Positions 1 through 10,768 of a DNA stretch of 64,000 nt are shown here, in pieces. The first letter of the stretch is position 1. Each line of letters begins with the position of its first letter. Origin of the DNA: Carnegiea gigantea (Eukaryota; Streptophyta; Magnoliopsida; Caryophyllales; Cactaceae); the NCBI GenBank assembly GCA_029747015.1, contig JAKOGI010000001.1, positions 682,001 through 746,000 of the forward strand, in the 5' to 3' direction. The notes below the pieces were generated by a model. The model was not told the DNA's origin, did not search any database, and worked only from the letters and a program-made list of their open reading frames with translations. The position numbers and the translations under genes were made by a program.

Positions 1-1137
1 ACGCATTAACCCTAGACTAGGTAACCCAAGTTTGTTCGAATGAAATAGTTAGCATTTGCAAACTTCTTAAAACTAGGCTTGAATGTACACCAAAACAATA
101 AAGACTTCTTTTACTTTTAAACCATCATCTTGTATCCTAAATGATCTTCAATGCTAACTGGTTTGATATGAAAATCAAAAGCAACTTTAGAGAGTTATAT
201 GCAGTTTTAAATCATGAAAGCCACCATTTTAAAACATCAGGCAACCTTTCAAGAACAGATTGGTTTTACCCTGGCATAACAAAAGCTTAATTCATTTGTT
301 TGTCCACACATACAATCGAATTCATACAACAACAATCCAATCTACCAATTCAGCAAACTGATTCGTATAATTATTATTCGAAATCCATAAAATAGGAGGG
401 ATTAAGAGTTTACCCACCTCGAATCTGAGTTATAGCACACGAAAGGGGCCGGATTGAAGATAAATTAGAACACCCAAAGCTCAGAATCTCCTTTGTTCTT
501 CGCGTGACACACGACCACCGCTAAACCCAAAACCCTAACTTGCGATTTTTGAAGAATTCAAGCACAATTAGCATGATTTGAAGGGAATGGACGCAAGGAT
601 TCAATTTATAGGGGTAACGTTGCTCGAATTCTCGCCTGCATGCCCAAATTTCGCCGGGTGTTCGGCCGAGCTCGCGACGATTCGCCCCTGCCCGTGGCCG
701 ATTCTAGCCCAGCCACACGTAGGGTGGGTCGCCGGCACCTGGTAGGCGTCGCCTGGGGTCTGGTCTGGCCTGATGTGCAGCGTGGCAGCGAGGGAGTGTG
801 GAGAGCTGTGAGGGCCGAGAGGTATCGGGTGAGGAAGAAGAAGGAGGAGAGAGAAATGATTTTTCGTTTGGGGTGGCTCGGCCAGTTCTTTACCCCCCTT
901 ATTTTTGTGATTCAAGAAATCCATAAACTATCAACCGCTAAATCATCAATCGAATTTCCGGGTCTCTAATCCTAAACCAAAGTACTTAATATAATCGCTC
1001 GTCAACTTATTCGCCCTTGATTATATTAAGGATCGATTTAGTAAATTACAGAACTATTCCCAGGGTTCAACAATCTGATCGTATTTGGGATTTGCTTTTA
1101 CTGAAACTTCAAGGAATCGAAAACTTGTCTTGTTACA
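1..1137 (-). mobile_element. Probable LTR fragment (Ty3-gypsy chromovirus-like), cut by window edge
   Basis: Read on the minus strand, this stretch is built like a plant LTR. It begins TGTAACAAG near 1137, passes through a GC-richer block (about 620-870), has a TATA-like CCTATAAATT near 606-615, and continues as AT-rich sequence to the window edge. Short phrases in its U3-like part (680-1060) resemble LTRs of Tekay/Del-type elements, as far as I can judge from memory. No second LTR, PBS or PPT is visible because the rest lies outside. The open frames on both strands in the GC-rich block have no recognisable domain. A host promoter plus 5'UTR running off the left edge is the main alternative. 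Confidence 0.35.
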
Positions 1138-2998
1138 CAACTTTAGACAATTTATTTTTGGGGTCTGAGGTTAGATAGATCGATAACTTGGGCAATATGG
1201 CAGTTGTAAGTTGACGTATACTAAAATAAAATTTTCTAACCCAACAGGCATAATATTCATTAAGCAAGTACGACAAAACTCCATGTCTCACATTAAATGC
1301 ATTAAACTTTGGAGTTAAAAAGGACAATTGACGGTACAAGTTGCCAACTTAAAACCTAAAAGGCTGAACTTTCAACGTTTAGGGCATTATGAAAAAAATT
1401 CAGTGCTTCTTTACTATTTATAAAAGAATTATTTTTACATATCTTCACTCACATTTAGATAAATAAATATTACTTATAATTCACTGTTTTTTGAATTATT
1501 ATGTAACAATTCCTCACTTTACGAATTGTGATCATGCATATAAAATTTATTATTATTTAACCCCTCGGCTAATCACCTGTATACTTTTGAATGCCAGACG
1601 CAAACAAATGCAATCTTGGTAATCGCGTTGGTCAACACGATCTAGTTGCGCAATCCGAACACAACTTGTAACCATCTCTATTCTACCACAACAAGAGAAT
1701 GGCAGAAAGAAAAGTCATTTTCATATTGTGAAGGCGAAGATAAGCTTGATAAAAACTGGTACAGTGAGCTAGGCCCTACGTTTTGAATTTATAAATTACT
1801 TAGAACGGCCCAAATATAGACCATCCCTAAAACGCAAAAGCCCAATAGAATTTCTTCAATAGCTTCTCCTCAATTAATTGAGCAGACATTCGCAATTGTG
1901 TGTGTGTTTTCACTATTTTGTAAAATTAATCTGGACTCGCGCTTTGCACGGAGCATGTTCAAATAGATATTTTGTAGATATATTATCGAAATAATAAACA
2001 AATAGTTATGGCAGACATGATTAATATTATAAGTTAGAGGAGATCATAGAAAAACTCAATGAAAAAATTGAGTATACAGCAACTTCGTACATAATCAATG
2101 GGATTAACAATTGAAAACTATATGATTGTGTCTATATAAGTATGATGGAGACAGTAGATAGTGAATTTGTTACAAAGCACGCTAAATGGGGTCATGATAA
2201 GTCAATCTATCACGCCAATGATGAAAAATCCACCTCCTCCTCTTGTTGGTGATCAAAAATTTATAAAGTCGTTAATTATCGAGTGAACCTAGGCAAAAAC
2301 TATTTTGAAGTCGGTTTAATTTGAGTTTCGTATGTAACATAAATAAAATTTGTCTTTCAACGAAAATAATTTGAACATTATATTTATGCTAATATATAAC
2401 TTTTTTTGCTATTTAAAGTTACCCATCAGGGGGTGCTAATATAATTACGTGTTCATAGTTTGTACATTTGGTTTTCATATCAACTCAATAGCTTCATGGG
2501 TTTTGATAAAAACTTTCTATGCCCTTAAGTTGTCTTACAAGAGATAGGTTGAGTTCAGGTTTGTGGATTGAGATATTTCTTAGTTTGAAGTGTTATGGTA
2601 ATTTGGGGCATTTTATTTTAAACGGTAAAAGATTTTGGTCAATTTATTGGATTTGTATGGTTTAAAAGAAAACAAAAAATATTTCATTTTTCTTGTGCGT
2701 TAAATAGATTAGACTTTGGTCAATTTATTTGAAACGTTAAAAAATTAGTTATACTTTTAAGATTTATATGAATTAAATTTAATTATAAGATATATATGTT
2801 GCGAAAGAAAAAGAAAAATATTTCTTTTATTTCCTTATGTTAAATAGATTATATTAAATATGAAAGAAATTCAGCTTCACGAGCCTAATATGATGATTGT
2901 GTTTTATTTTTAATTTTCTTTTATTTCACGTTCAACCCTTGCAATATGCTATATTATACTTACAATATGTAATTTATCAGCACAAACCTTACATAAAT
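1138..2998. other. Intergenic, AT-rich, nothing recognised
   Basis: AT-rich sequence with short homopolymer runs and no coding frame of credible composition. I see no transposon ends or RNA gene here. Confidence 0.5.
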
Positions 2999-3985
2999 AT
3001 GATCATAATTAATATTGACTATGTTATCAAATTCAAAAAGAAAGATAACAACGACGATAACAACAATGACGACAACAACAACAATAGTAATAATGGAAAT
3101 AATCATGGACATCATATTTATATTTCTATAATCGCTAATAAATACATGCTCAAATGTATATCTGTATCGAAAAAGACAATAATAACAATAATCATGGAAA
3201 CAAAAAATATTTATTATTTCTATATAAATGTGTATATTATATTATGTGTTAATAATAAGGTGTCACATAAGGTTTTACGGCTTGTTCAGTAATTATAATT
3301 CGGTTTCCTTAAGTTAAAATTTCTAAAACATGAACTTATTCTATAATAATGAAATAATAAAAACTTTTATATCCATTATAATCTCTTAATGTCTCTTTGA
3401 TAGTTAGATGTCGTCGACAACGACAAGGACGACAATAACAACAATAGTAATAATCAAATAATCATGAAAATCATATTTATTTTTCTATTACCTCTAATAA
3501 TACATGCTCAAATTTATATTTGTATCGAAAAATACAAAATATTAATAATAATTATGGAAATCAAAAATGTTTACTATTTCTTTATAATCGTGTATATTAT
3601 ATTATGTGTTAATAATAAGGTGTCACATAAGGTTTTATGGCTTGTTCAGTCATTATAATTTGATTTCCTTAAGTTAAAACTTCTAAAATATGAACGTATT
3701 CTATAATAATGAACTAATAAAAATTTTTATATCCATTATAATCTCTTAATCTCTCTTTGATAATTAAATGATCATAATTAATATTTACTATGTTATCAAA
3801 TTCAAATAAAAAGATAACAACGGCGACAACGATAATGACGACAACAATAACAATAGTAATAATGGAAATAATCATGGAAACCATATTTATTATTCTATTA
3901 TCTCTAATAATATATGCTCAAATTTATATTAGTATTGAAAAATACAAAATATTAATACTAATGATGGAAATCAAAAACGTTTTGG
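2999..3985. repeat. Tandem triplication, units about 360-410 bp
   Basis: Three successive copies of the same sequence are visible. Copy 1 (2999-3409) and copy 3 (from 3768) both begin ATGATCATAATTAATATT. Copy 2 (3410-3767) lacks that start. All three contain an ACAACAACGAC-type microsatellite followed by CAATAGTAATAAT. Copies 1 and 2 share GTGTCACATAAGGTTTTA and a common 3' part. Copy 3 is shorter and breaks off near 3985. The open frames here on the + strand come from this low-complexity repeat and are not genes. Confidence 0.75.
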
Positions 3986-4500
3986 TCCATAGGAGCTATG
4001 AAGGGCAATACAATACAATGAGAGAGGAGGAAATCTTTTGAGATCTAATATGCCCAGTAAATAGTACAATACAATGAGGGACAGGGGAATCGAACCTGAG
4101 ACCTAATGTGCCCTGTAAAAAGAGAGAGATTATTGCATATGCTATCTACTAAGACGGTTATCAAGATAAATCCAAGGGCTGAGATGGCCTAAGATTTTGA
4201 TCAACGGTTGTGAAATAACATATATCCAAAATTCACTCTCATGTTAGCATTTTCCATTTCCTCAACCTCAACCCCTTACACATTATAGCTTTTATAGTAT
4301 AAAGATTGTACAACTGAATACCGGAATAGAGTAGTTATTGATATCGAGGGCTAAATAGGAGGCGCAAATGTATAATGGACACCGGGTTCAAACCTGAGGT
4401 CTATAGTTCTTTATTAGGAATTTCAACAATAACCAAACCAAATTTTGGGTTGGATTTTTCGAGTTTGGTACATTTCATAACCGCCACTCTCTTCCACTAA
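3986..4500. other. Intergenic, with a ~57-bp direct duplication
   Basis: The segment at about 4003-4059 (ACAATACAATGAGAG, ending TATGCCCAGTAAA) is repeated in diverged form at 4062-4119 (ACAATACAATGAGGG, ending TGTGCCCTGTAAA). No gene is recognised in the rest. Confidence 0.4.
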
Positions 4501-4766
4501 GGGCATGTTCTTTTCATTGGTCTTTTTCAATTTACCTACTTCAACCTACTTTAATAAAAAATATCAACTTCAATCCACTTCAACCTACTTCAATCCACTT
4601 CAACCCACCTCATTCAAAATTTTATTCTCACTATTTTAACCATTATAAAAAATATATCAACTTCAATTCACTTCAACAAAAAATACCAAGTTCAACCCAC
4701 TTCAACCCATCTCAACTAACTCAGTTCTTTTACCTACCCCAATTTATTAAAGAAAAGAACAGGCCC
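4501..4766. mobile_element. MITE, family A (GGGCNTGTTCTTTTC ends)
   Basis: The left end GGGCATGTTCTTTTC is matched by GAAAAGAACAGGCCC at the right, a terminal inverted repeat with one mismatch in 15. The interior is made of short repeats of the type CTTCAACCCACTTCAATCC. At 266 bp without coding capacity it fits a MITE. A related copy lies at 32914-33220. No clear target-site duplication was seen, so the superfamily is not assigned. Confidence 0.65.
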
Positions 4767-6195
4767 AAAGGTCTATTTTTTTGTTGATAAATAGAGTTGT
4801 AAACGAATGAAGTCGTTGATAAAAGTAGATACAAGTTGGCAATTTTTTGGAATAATTGATAGAAGTTGGTTAAGATTAAGAAAGATTAAAAGAAGTTGGT
4901 AATAGTTGATATAAATCGATAGAAGTTAGAAGATATTGGTAAAAAATATAAATAAGTGGGGATTTCTTTATAAGAACTTTTGAAAAAGATTAGTAAGAGT
5001 TGGTGGAAGTTAGTTGAAGTTGGAAAGAATTGATTTTTTTTTTTTAAAATTAGTAAAAATTGATAAAAATTAATTGAAATTGATAAAAGGAGATTCACTA
5101 ACGCAAAGAGTTAATTGAACTACCCTATCTTAGAGATCAGCTAATGTGGGATCCTTAGCTTGCAGAGGGTGTTAGAGTATATGCAATGTTCATCCATAAT
5201 TTTGAATCACAAGTGGGGGCCTACACCCTCTACATTATCCCACAAGCTAACTTTTTCTCTCTTCTCTATATCCTATGCATCACCAACTTGGATCATCAAA
5301 TAAAATAATATTTTATGGATCCCACCACTAACATATTCTTGGGTTTTAGACTTTTAAGGACTTAGTTAGCCCAAAAAAAAAAAAGAGAAAATGTGTAGAT
5401 GCAGATTACAATCATGAGCTGGACTGTGGGACAGACGAAATGGATTATTAATGCATGGTGTTTTTTTAGACTGTAAGCTAAATTTTTAGTCGGCGAACCT
5501 TACATTGCATGTACTCTTAAAATCAGGGCCTGTACTCCAGACAACAATATTAGGTGTCATCTGAACTTAAACCCAAAGGCCAAAGCCCAAGCTGGAAAAA
5601 AAGGGCAAGACAATCATCCAAGTTACTGCTCAATGCTTACATTGAACAATCAACACGTCAATAGTCAAGACTCTCACTTTATGATTTAAAACTAGTTACA
5701 GAACATATTTATGCAAATATATTTGTGTTTAAAGAGTATTTCAATACTGTAATTTATTAAACAATTTAATTTTATATCATACGAGTACATAACTAAGGGA
5801 AACATTATGGTTATTGAGATGGTATATAATGATAAAATCTAACATCTATGAGGACCAAATGCCAATCACTTGCTATTTGGGGTACGCAAAAAAATCGAAA
5901 CCAAAAACGAACCAAAGAATCGGTTAATAGAACAAATTTTCAAAAAAAAAAGTGCACTTTTTGTATTATTTATGAATGGTAACCAAAATTTTTTTTATAT
6001 ACAAAAAGTTTAAGCATACGAAATGAGACATTTAGGTAAAAAAGTATACATTTTTATTATTGTGAACGGTTAACTGTTAACTGAATCGAAAAGTCGGTTA
6101 CGGTTCGCATTTTGGACGAACCGAAATTTTTCATTCAGCTATGTTTCAAAATTTTCTTGAACCGAAAAATCAGTTAATCAAACACTGATTAACCG
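4767..6195. other. Intergenic, with a weak MITE-like block
   Basis: The first part (4790-5095) is purine-rich with repeated AGAAGTTGGT-like words, probably a decayed relative of the adjacent MITE interior. The block 5170-5345 shares its layout and the words CAAATAAAATAAT...TATGGA(T/C)CC with 18088-18260. From 5880 to 6190 there are several CGGTTA/GAACCGAAA words that can pair with each other. No gene is recognised. Confidence 0.4.
5170..5345. repeat. Dispersed repeat related to 18088-18260
   Basis: This block and the one near 18088-18260 share GTTAGAG near the start, GGGGCCTAC in the middle and ATCA(T/C)CAAATAAAATAAT followed by TATGGA near the end. Length and compactness suggest copies of a short non-autonomous element, but I cannot define inverted repeats or target duplications. 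Confidence 0.35.
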
Positions 6196-6937
6196 GCTTT
6201 GCAGACCCCTACTTGCTATATCGAACAGTAGCCCTGTTCATTTCTGGGCAAATCCAGTATTTTCCTATGAAGGAATATTACATAGTAGTAAAAATAGCAT
6301 TATGCTTTTGAATCCTACAAATGAAGAAAAAATGTAATGAAAGAATCAAGACACTCTATTGGCCAGCAATAACTCAATTTTATTAAAAAAAAAAAAAAAG
6401 ACTCAAAAGACCTACATACCCAAAAAAAAAAAAAAAAAAAGGAACAAACTTGAATGATTGAGTTAACCCTGCCCATCCTCTTCGAAACGCAAAAAGGCCA
6501 CTTAGGCCCTGTCCTTTTTTGCAATAGAAAGCAATAAGGTATCGCTTACAACTTCTTACCAGTTAGCGGCCTTGCAAACCCCTACTTGCTATATCGAGCA
6601 CTAGCTCTGTTCATTTCCGGGCAAATCCAGTATTTTCCCATGAAGGAATATTACATCGTAGTGAAAATAGCATTATACTTTCGAATCCTACAAACGAAGA
6701 AAAAAATGTAATGAAAGAACCAAATAACTCTATTGACCAACCCTAACTCAACTTTTAAAAAAAATATAGACTCAAAAGACATACACACCATTAAAAAAAA
6801 AAGAAAAAGAAAGGAACAAGCTTGAATGATTGAGTTAACCCCACCCGTCTCTCAAAATCCAAAAAGGCCACTTAGGCCCTGTCCTTTTTTACAAGAGAAA
6901 GCAATAAGGTCATCGCTTACAACTTTTTATAACTTTC
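6196..6937. repeat. Tandem duplication, period about 373 bp
   Basis: Copy 1 (about 6196-6568) and copy 2 (about 6569-6937) share CCCCTACTTGCTATATCGA, GGGCAAATCCAGTATTTTCC, AGGCCACTTAGGCCCTGTCC and ATCGCTTACAACTT in the same order, offset by about 373 bp. Copy 2 is cut at its right end by the LTR retrotransposon that begins at 6938, so the duplication is older than that insertion. Confidence 0.75.
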
Positions 6938-7975
6938 TGTTAGTTTTTTTAGAAGCTCATATTGAATTTTTTAATATATTTTAGTGAAAGACAAAAAGGG
7001 ATTAATCAATTGACATATTCATCATACTATAATTAATGATCTTAATAATTGTTATTGTTCAAATGTGCTATATTTTTGAAGTGGATGCTGGAATATTAAT
7101 ATTACTTAGATTGATTTTATATTAGGTGTCACAATACCTTTGACATTGTTTAATATTCAAATTTAAACATATTATCTTTATGATACTATATTGTGTGATT
7201 CAAATTTGAATTTAAGATTGTGGAGCTATATTTGAACATGTCAAAGATTTGCTCTTAATATGATAATATCTTGTGATAGAATATCTTGAAAGATTATGCT
7301 GCAAATTATGAATGATTTTATAAGATTCTCAACCAAGATATTCAGCCCAAATCAAGAAAAATAGCCGTTGGAAGTACTTGAGCAAAAGCAGAAAAAATCA
7401 AGGGCTTGGAATGTCAATTCAAGGCCTTGAAATGAGGCATAGAGATTGGATTTCCACAAGATGTGCAACGGTCACTTGTCATATTTTTCACCACTCTTCT
7501 TTACACCTCTCATCTATAAAAGGGGAAGAGATTGGCAGTAAGAGAACACAAGAGAGAGTAAGCACTCATTGGTATACACATTACTCGAGAGCTTATTGGC
7601 ATACCTTGAACTTGAATTTGCTTCTTTATATATATGCTACATTCATTGTATTGTTCAAGTTGCAATTTGGGTAGGATCATAGAATTGAAGGGTCAACTCT
7701 ACCAACGACTTGTTGAAGGGTCAACTTGTAGTTTGGAATTTAGAGTATGTGTACTCTAGAATTGTAATAATCCCTCCTAATAAAATTAGGTTAATCCTAA
7801 AGTTAGGAAACTCTAGGCGGGGACTAAGCTTGGTTGATGCTAACCTCGTAAAAAATTGCTCGTGTCTAGTCCACGTTCATATTTCCGCTCTTTACTTGAT
7901 TAATTTGTGATATTGATCATCACCCTATTCAACCCTCTTCTCTACGGTGATTTGACTAGCCAAATCGGGCCAACA
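6938..7975 (+). repeat. 5' LTR of the non-autonomous element
   Basis: The LTR is 1,038 bp with TG...CA ends. It carries a TATA-like CTATAAAAGGGG near 7513-7524, which probably marks the U3/R promoter. The primer-binding site follows three bases after its end. Short open frames inside it are not genes. Confidence 0.9.
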
Positions 7976-7977
7976 AT

Positions 7978-7989
7978 TGGTATCAGAGC
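7978..7989 (+). other. Primer-binding site (tRNA-iMet type)
   Basis: TGGTATCAGAGC is complementary to the 3' end of plant initiator methionine tRNA and sits just after the 5' LTR, where reverse transcription of plant Copia elements is primed. Confidence 0.9.
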
Positions 7990-8032
7990 TAGTACTATTT
8001 TTTTAGACTTTACCGTCTAATAGCTCGATCCC

Positions 8033-8989
8033 ATGGCTAGTTATGATTTTGACTCTGATTGCCCTCCACTTTTTAAAGGTACTAATTATTTTTTGTGGCA
8101 GGAAACAATGGAACGTTATATCAAGCACAAGGGTCTCGATCTTTGGGAGATTATGGTCAAAGGTCCAATAGTTATTGAGAAATCAGAAGATGAATATGTT
8201 GAAGATGATTACAAGCGGATATCCAAAAATTTTAAAGCTATAAACATTTTATTTTGTGCTCTTACTGTTGATATTTATGAGTTTATCTCACATTGTGACA
8301 GTGTCAAAGAAATTTGGGAGACTCTTTACAATTTATATGGTACTAATCAAAACGTGGTACTAAGCGAATTTGTGGCGCAGGACGAAATAATCATGGATGG
8401 AAATGTTAAGCAAGTTGAGGATCACCAACCACATGAAGAGCATGAATATGAAAATGATGATCCAATTCAACGGTTTATACATAATGATGTCAAGCATACC
8501 CAAATTGAGGAATTTCTTGAAACTGGTGAGAAAAATAATGATTCATCTATTCTTCAAAGCAGTAAGGATGAGGTAACATCCGCAATTGAATTTTCAAATA
8601 CTAATATTTCTCGAAGTTGTCACATTTTTTATGATTTAAATACCACACCAAATTTTCAACTTTTACAAATTCTTGATTGTGGTGTTAAATCAAGAAAATG
8701 TGTCAAGAATGAGGGAAAGAAAAACTTTACCTCACTAATTTTTCTTACTTCTAACAATTTTGAATCCAAGAAGAAAAGGGTATCAAGATTTGGTCAAGCA
8801 ACTTCATTCTTCAAGAAATCAAAAAAGAATGCACATGTTCATGGGATATTATTGATTCCTCATTTATGTACTAATAATGAATTTTCAACAGCATTTGATC
8901 CTCTTGAAAATTTAAGTGGACAAGGAAACATTGGAGCTTCACATAGGCACATAGTAAGTTATGGTTTACCAAAAGTAAAAATAAAGTAA
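8033..8989 (+). CDS. Gag-like protein of the non-autonomous element (318 aa)
   Basis: This intact ORF starts at the first ATG after the primer site and leader. Residues about 10-110 look like a plant Copia gag (DUF4219/UBN2 type): PPLFKGTNYFLWQETM, a KGLDLWEI motif, and EIWETLYNLYGT at the end of the domain. The remaining 200 residues are rich in Asn, Glu and Lys and match nothing I recognise. There is no CCHC zinc knuckle and no protease DTG motif. A full gag normally ends in a zinc knuckle, so this is a truncated or replaced gag. It may still coat the RNA, or may simply be a frame not yet broken. It lies alone between the LTRs, with over 700 bp of non-coding sequence before the 3' LTR. Confidence 0.75.
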   Translation: MASYDFDSDCPPLFKGTNYFLWQETMERYIKHKGLDLWEIMVKGPIVIEKSEDEYVEDDYKRISKNFKAINILFCALTVDIYEFISHCDSVKEIWETLYNLYGTNQNVVLSEFVAQDEIIMDGNVKQVEDHQPHEEHEYENDDPIQRFIHNDVKHTQIEEFLETGEKNNDSSILQSSKDEVTSAIEFSNTNISRSCHIFYDLNTTPNFQLLQILDCGVKSRKCVKNEGKKNFTSLIFLTSNNFESKKKRVSRFGQATSFFKKSKKNAHVHGILLIPHLCTNNEFSTAFDPLENLSGQGNIGASHRHIVSYGLPKVKIK

Positions 8990-9387
8990 GTTCGTTTGTT
9001 TTGTCATTGCTCAGATTTCAAGGCCCTGAAATACAGTTCAAGCCCTTGAACTGTAGACAGAAACTTAACATTTTGGTATGATTGAATCAAGGTTTGGATT
9101 TTTTTTTTCCCCAACAACATGAATAGAAATCAAAATTTGAATTCTTACCAAATGGAAGGTGGTATTATGTTTGCATAATTAATATTACGTCATATCTTAT
9201 GCTATTATGTTATGTGATTATCTTTATGCATAAATGATATGTTATCTATGTTCTCAACCTATTTGTCCATAATATCTCTTCATAATGCTATGGCCCCTAG
9301 CACTCACATAAATGATATTGTTTCTTTCTATAAGGGAGACTTATATTACGTACTTGATGATTTTTTGATAACTTTGATTTACTCTTG

Positions 9388-9724
9388 AAGGGGGGAGAAT
9401 TGTTATATTAACATGTTCATCCCTTTCAATAAGAATATCAAGTCAATGCATGCATATTAGCATATATTATTGATCAAAATGTTAGTGTTTAAACCTTTAT
9501 ATTGAGGGGGAGTATCTTTATATATCATTGATTTGTTAAGGGGGAGCTACATGCGCTTGTCATAATTTTTATGTTTCGATTTTTCCCTTCTCCTCTTGTG
9601 CTACCTTTTTGATGAAATACAAAAAGGGGGAGAATTATTTGGAAAATTTTTCATGTTGTGCCATTTAAAATTGCATGGATATGTTATTTTTATTGAGTTT
9701 TGTCTTTCATCAAAAAAGGGGAGA
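9388..9724 (+). other. Series of five polypurine-tract-like motifs
   Basis: G-rich purine runs followed by a similar context occur at about 9388-9398, 9504-9512, 9538-9546, 9621-9633 and 9712-9724. The last touches the 3' LTR and is the functional position for plus-strand priming. The first is followed by AATTGTTA, close to the real tract/LTR junction GATTGTTA. Repeated polypurine tracts at this place have been described for Sireviruses. Confidence 0.65.
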
Positions 9725-9725
9725 T

Positions 9726-10763
9726 TGTTAGCTTTTTTAAAAGCTCACATTGAATTTTTTAATATGTTTTAATGAAAGACAAAAAGGGATTAATCAATTG
9801 ACATATTTATCATGTTATAATTAATGATCTTAATAATTGTTATTGCTTAAATGTGCTATATTTTTGAAGTGGATGTTGGAATATTAATATTACTTAGATT
9901 GATTTTATATTAGGTGTCACAATACCTTTGACATTGTTTAATATTCAAATTTGAACATATTATCTTTATGATATTATATTGTGTGATTCAAATTTGAATT
10001 TAAGATTGTGGGGCTATATTTAAACATGTCAAAGATTTGCTCTTAATATGATAATATCTTGTGATAGAATATCTTGGAAGATTATGCTGCAAATTATGAA
10101 TGATTTTAGAAGATTCTCAACCAAGATATTCAACCCAAATCAAGAAAAGTAGTCGTTGAAAGTACTTGAGTAAGAGCAGAAAAAATCAAGGGCTTGGAAT
10201 GTCAATTCAAGGCCTTGAAATGAGGCATGAAGATTGAATTTTCACAAAATGTGCAACGGTCACTTGTCATATTTTTCACCACTCTCTTTACACCTCTTAT
10301 CTATAAAAGGGGAAGAGATTGACAGTAAGAGAACACAAGAAAGAGTAAGCACTCATTGGCATACACATTACTTGAGAGCTTATTGGTATACCTTGAGCTT
10401 GAATTTGCTTCTTTATATATATGTTACATTTCATTGTATTGTTCAAGTTGTAATTTGGGTGGGATCATAGAGTTGAAGGGTCAACTCTACCAACGACTTG
10501 TTGAAGAGTCAACTTGTAGTTTGGAACTTAGAGTAAGTGTACTCTAGAGTTATAATAATCCCTCCTAATAAAATTGGGTTAATCCTAGAGTTAGGGAACT
10601 CTAGGTGGGGACTAAGCTTGGTTGATGCTAATCTCGTAAAAAATTACTCGTGTCTTGTCCACGTTCATCTTTCCGCTCTTTACTTGATTAATTTGTGATA
10701 TTGATCATCACCCTATTCAACCCTCTTCTCTAGGGTGATTTAACTAGCCAAATCGGGCCAACA
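9726..10763 (+). repeat. 3' LTR of the non-autonomous element
   Basis: Also 1,038 bp, collinear with the 5' LTR. Differences are mostly single-base transitions plus a few one- or two-base indels. It ends CCAACA and is followed by the CTTTC target duplication. Confidence 0.9.
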
Positions 10764-10768
10764 CTTTC

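Larger units (their letters stand above)
6938..10763 (+). mobile_element. Non-autonomous LTR retrotransposon (Copia, possibly Sirevirus-like)
   Basis: A structurally complete element of 3,826 bp. Two 1,038-bp LTRs (6938-7975 and 9726-10763) both run TGTTAG...CCAACA. A 5-bp duplication CTTTC flanks it (6933-6937 and 10764-10768). A tRNA-iMet-type primer site TGGTATCAGAGC lies at 7978-7989 and a polypurine tract at 9712-9724. The 1.75-kb interior has one gag-like ORF and no protease, integrase, RT or RNase H, so it must have moved using enzymes of another element. The LTRs differ at several percent of positions by eye, so the insertion is not recent. Polypurine tracts repeated upstream of the 3' LTR are a known feature of Sireviruses; that assignment is inference. 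Confidence 0.9.

Noticed and set aside
601..969. Open frames on both strands (107 and 109 residues)
   Set aside because: They mirror each other in a GC-rich block, show no domain, and lie in a probable LTR or leader.
2897..3292. 131-residue + strand frame rich in Asn/Asp
   Set aside because: It is generated by the ACAACGAC microsatellite and the AT-rich tandem repeat.
4080..4120. tRNA-like GAATCGAACCTGAGACC box
   Set aside because: It resembles a T-arm complement but lacks the paired acceptor, D and anticodon stems, and it sits in a short direct repeat.
7378..7674. 98-residue frame, and its counterpart at 10234-10470
   Set aside because: Both lie at the same place in the two LTRs and differ in length and ends, so they are chance frames.
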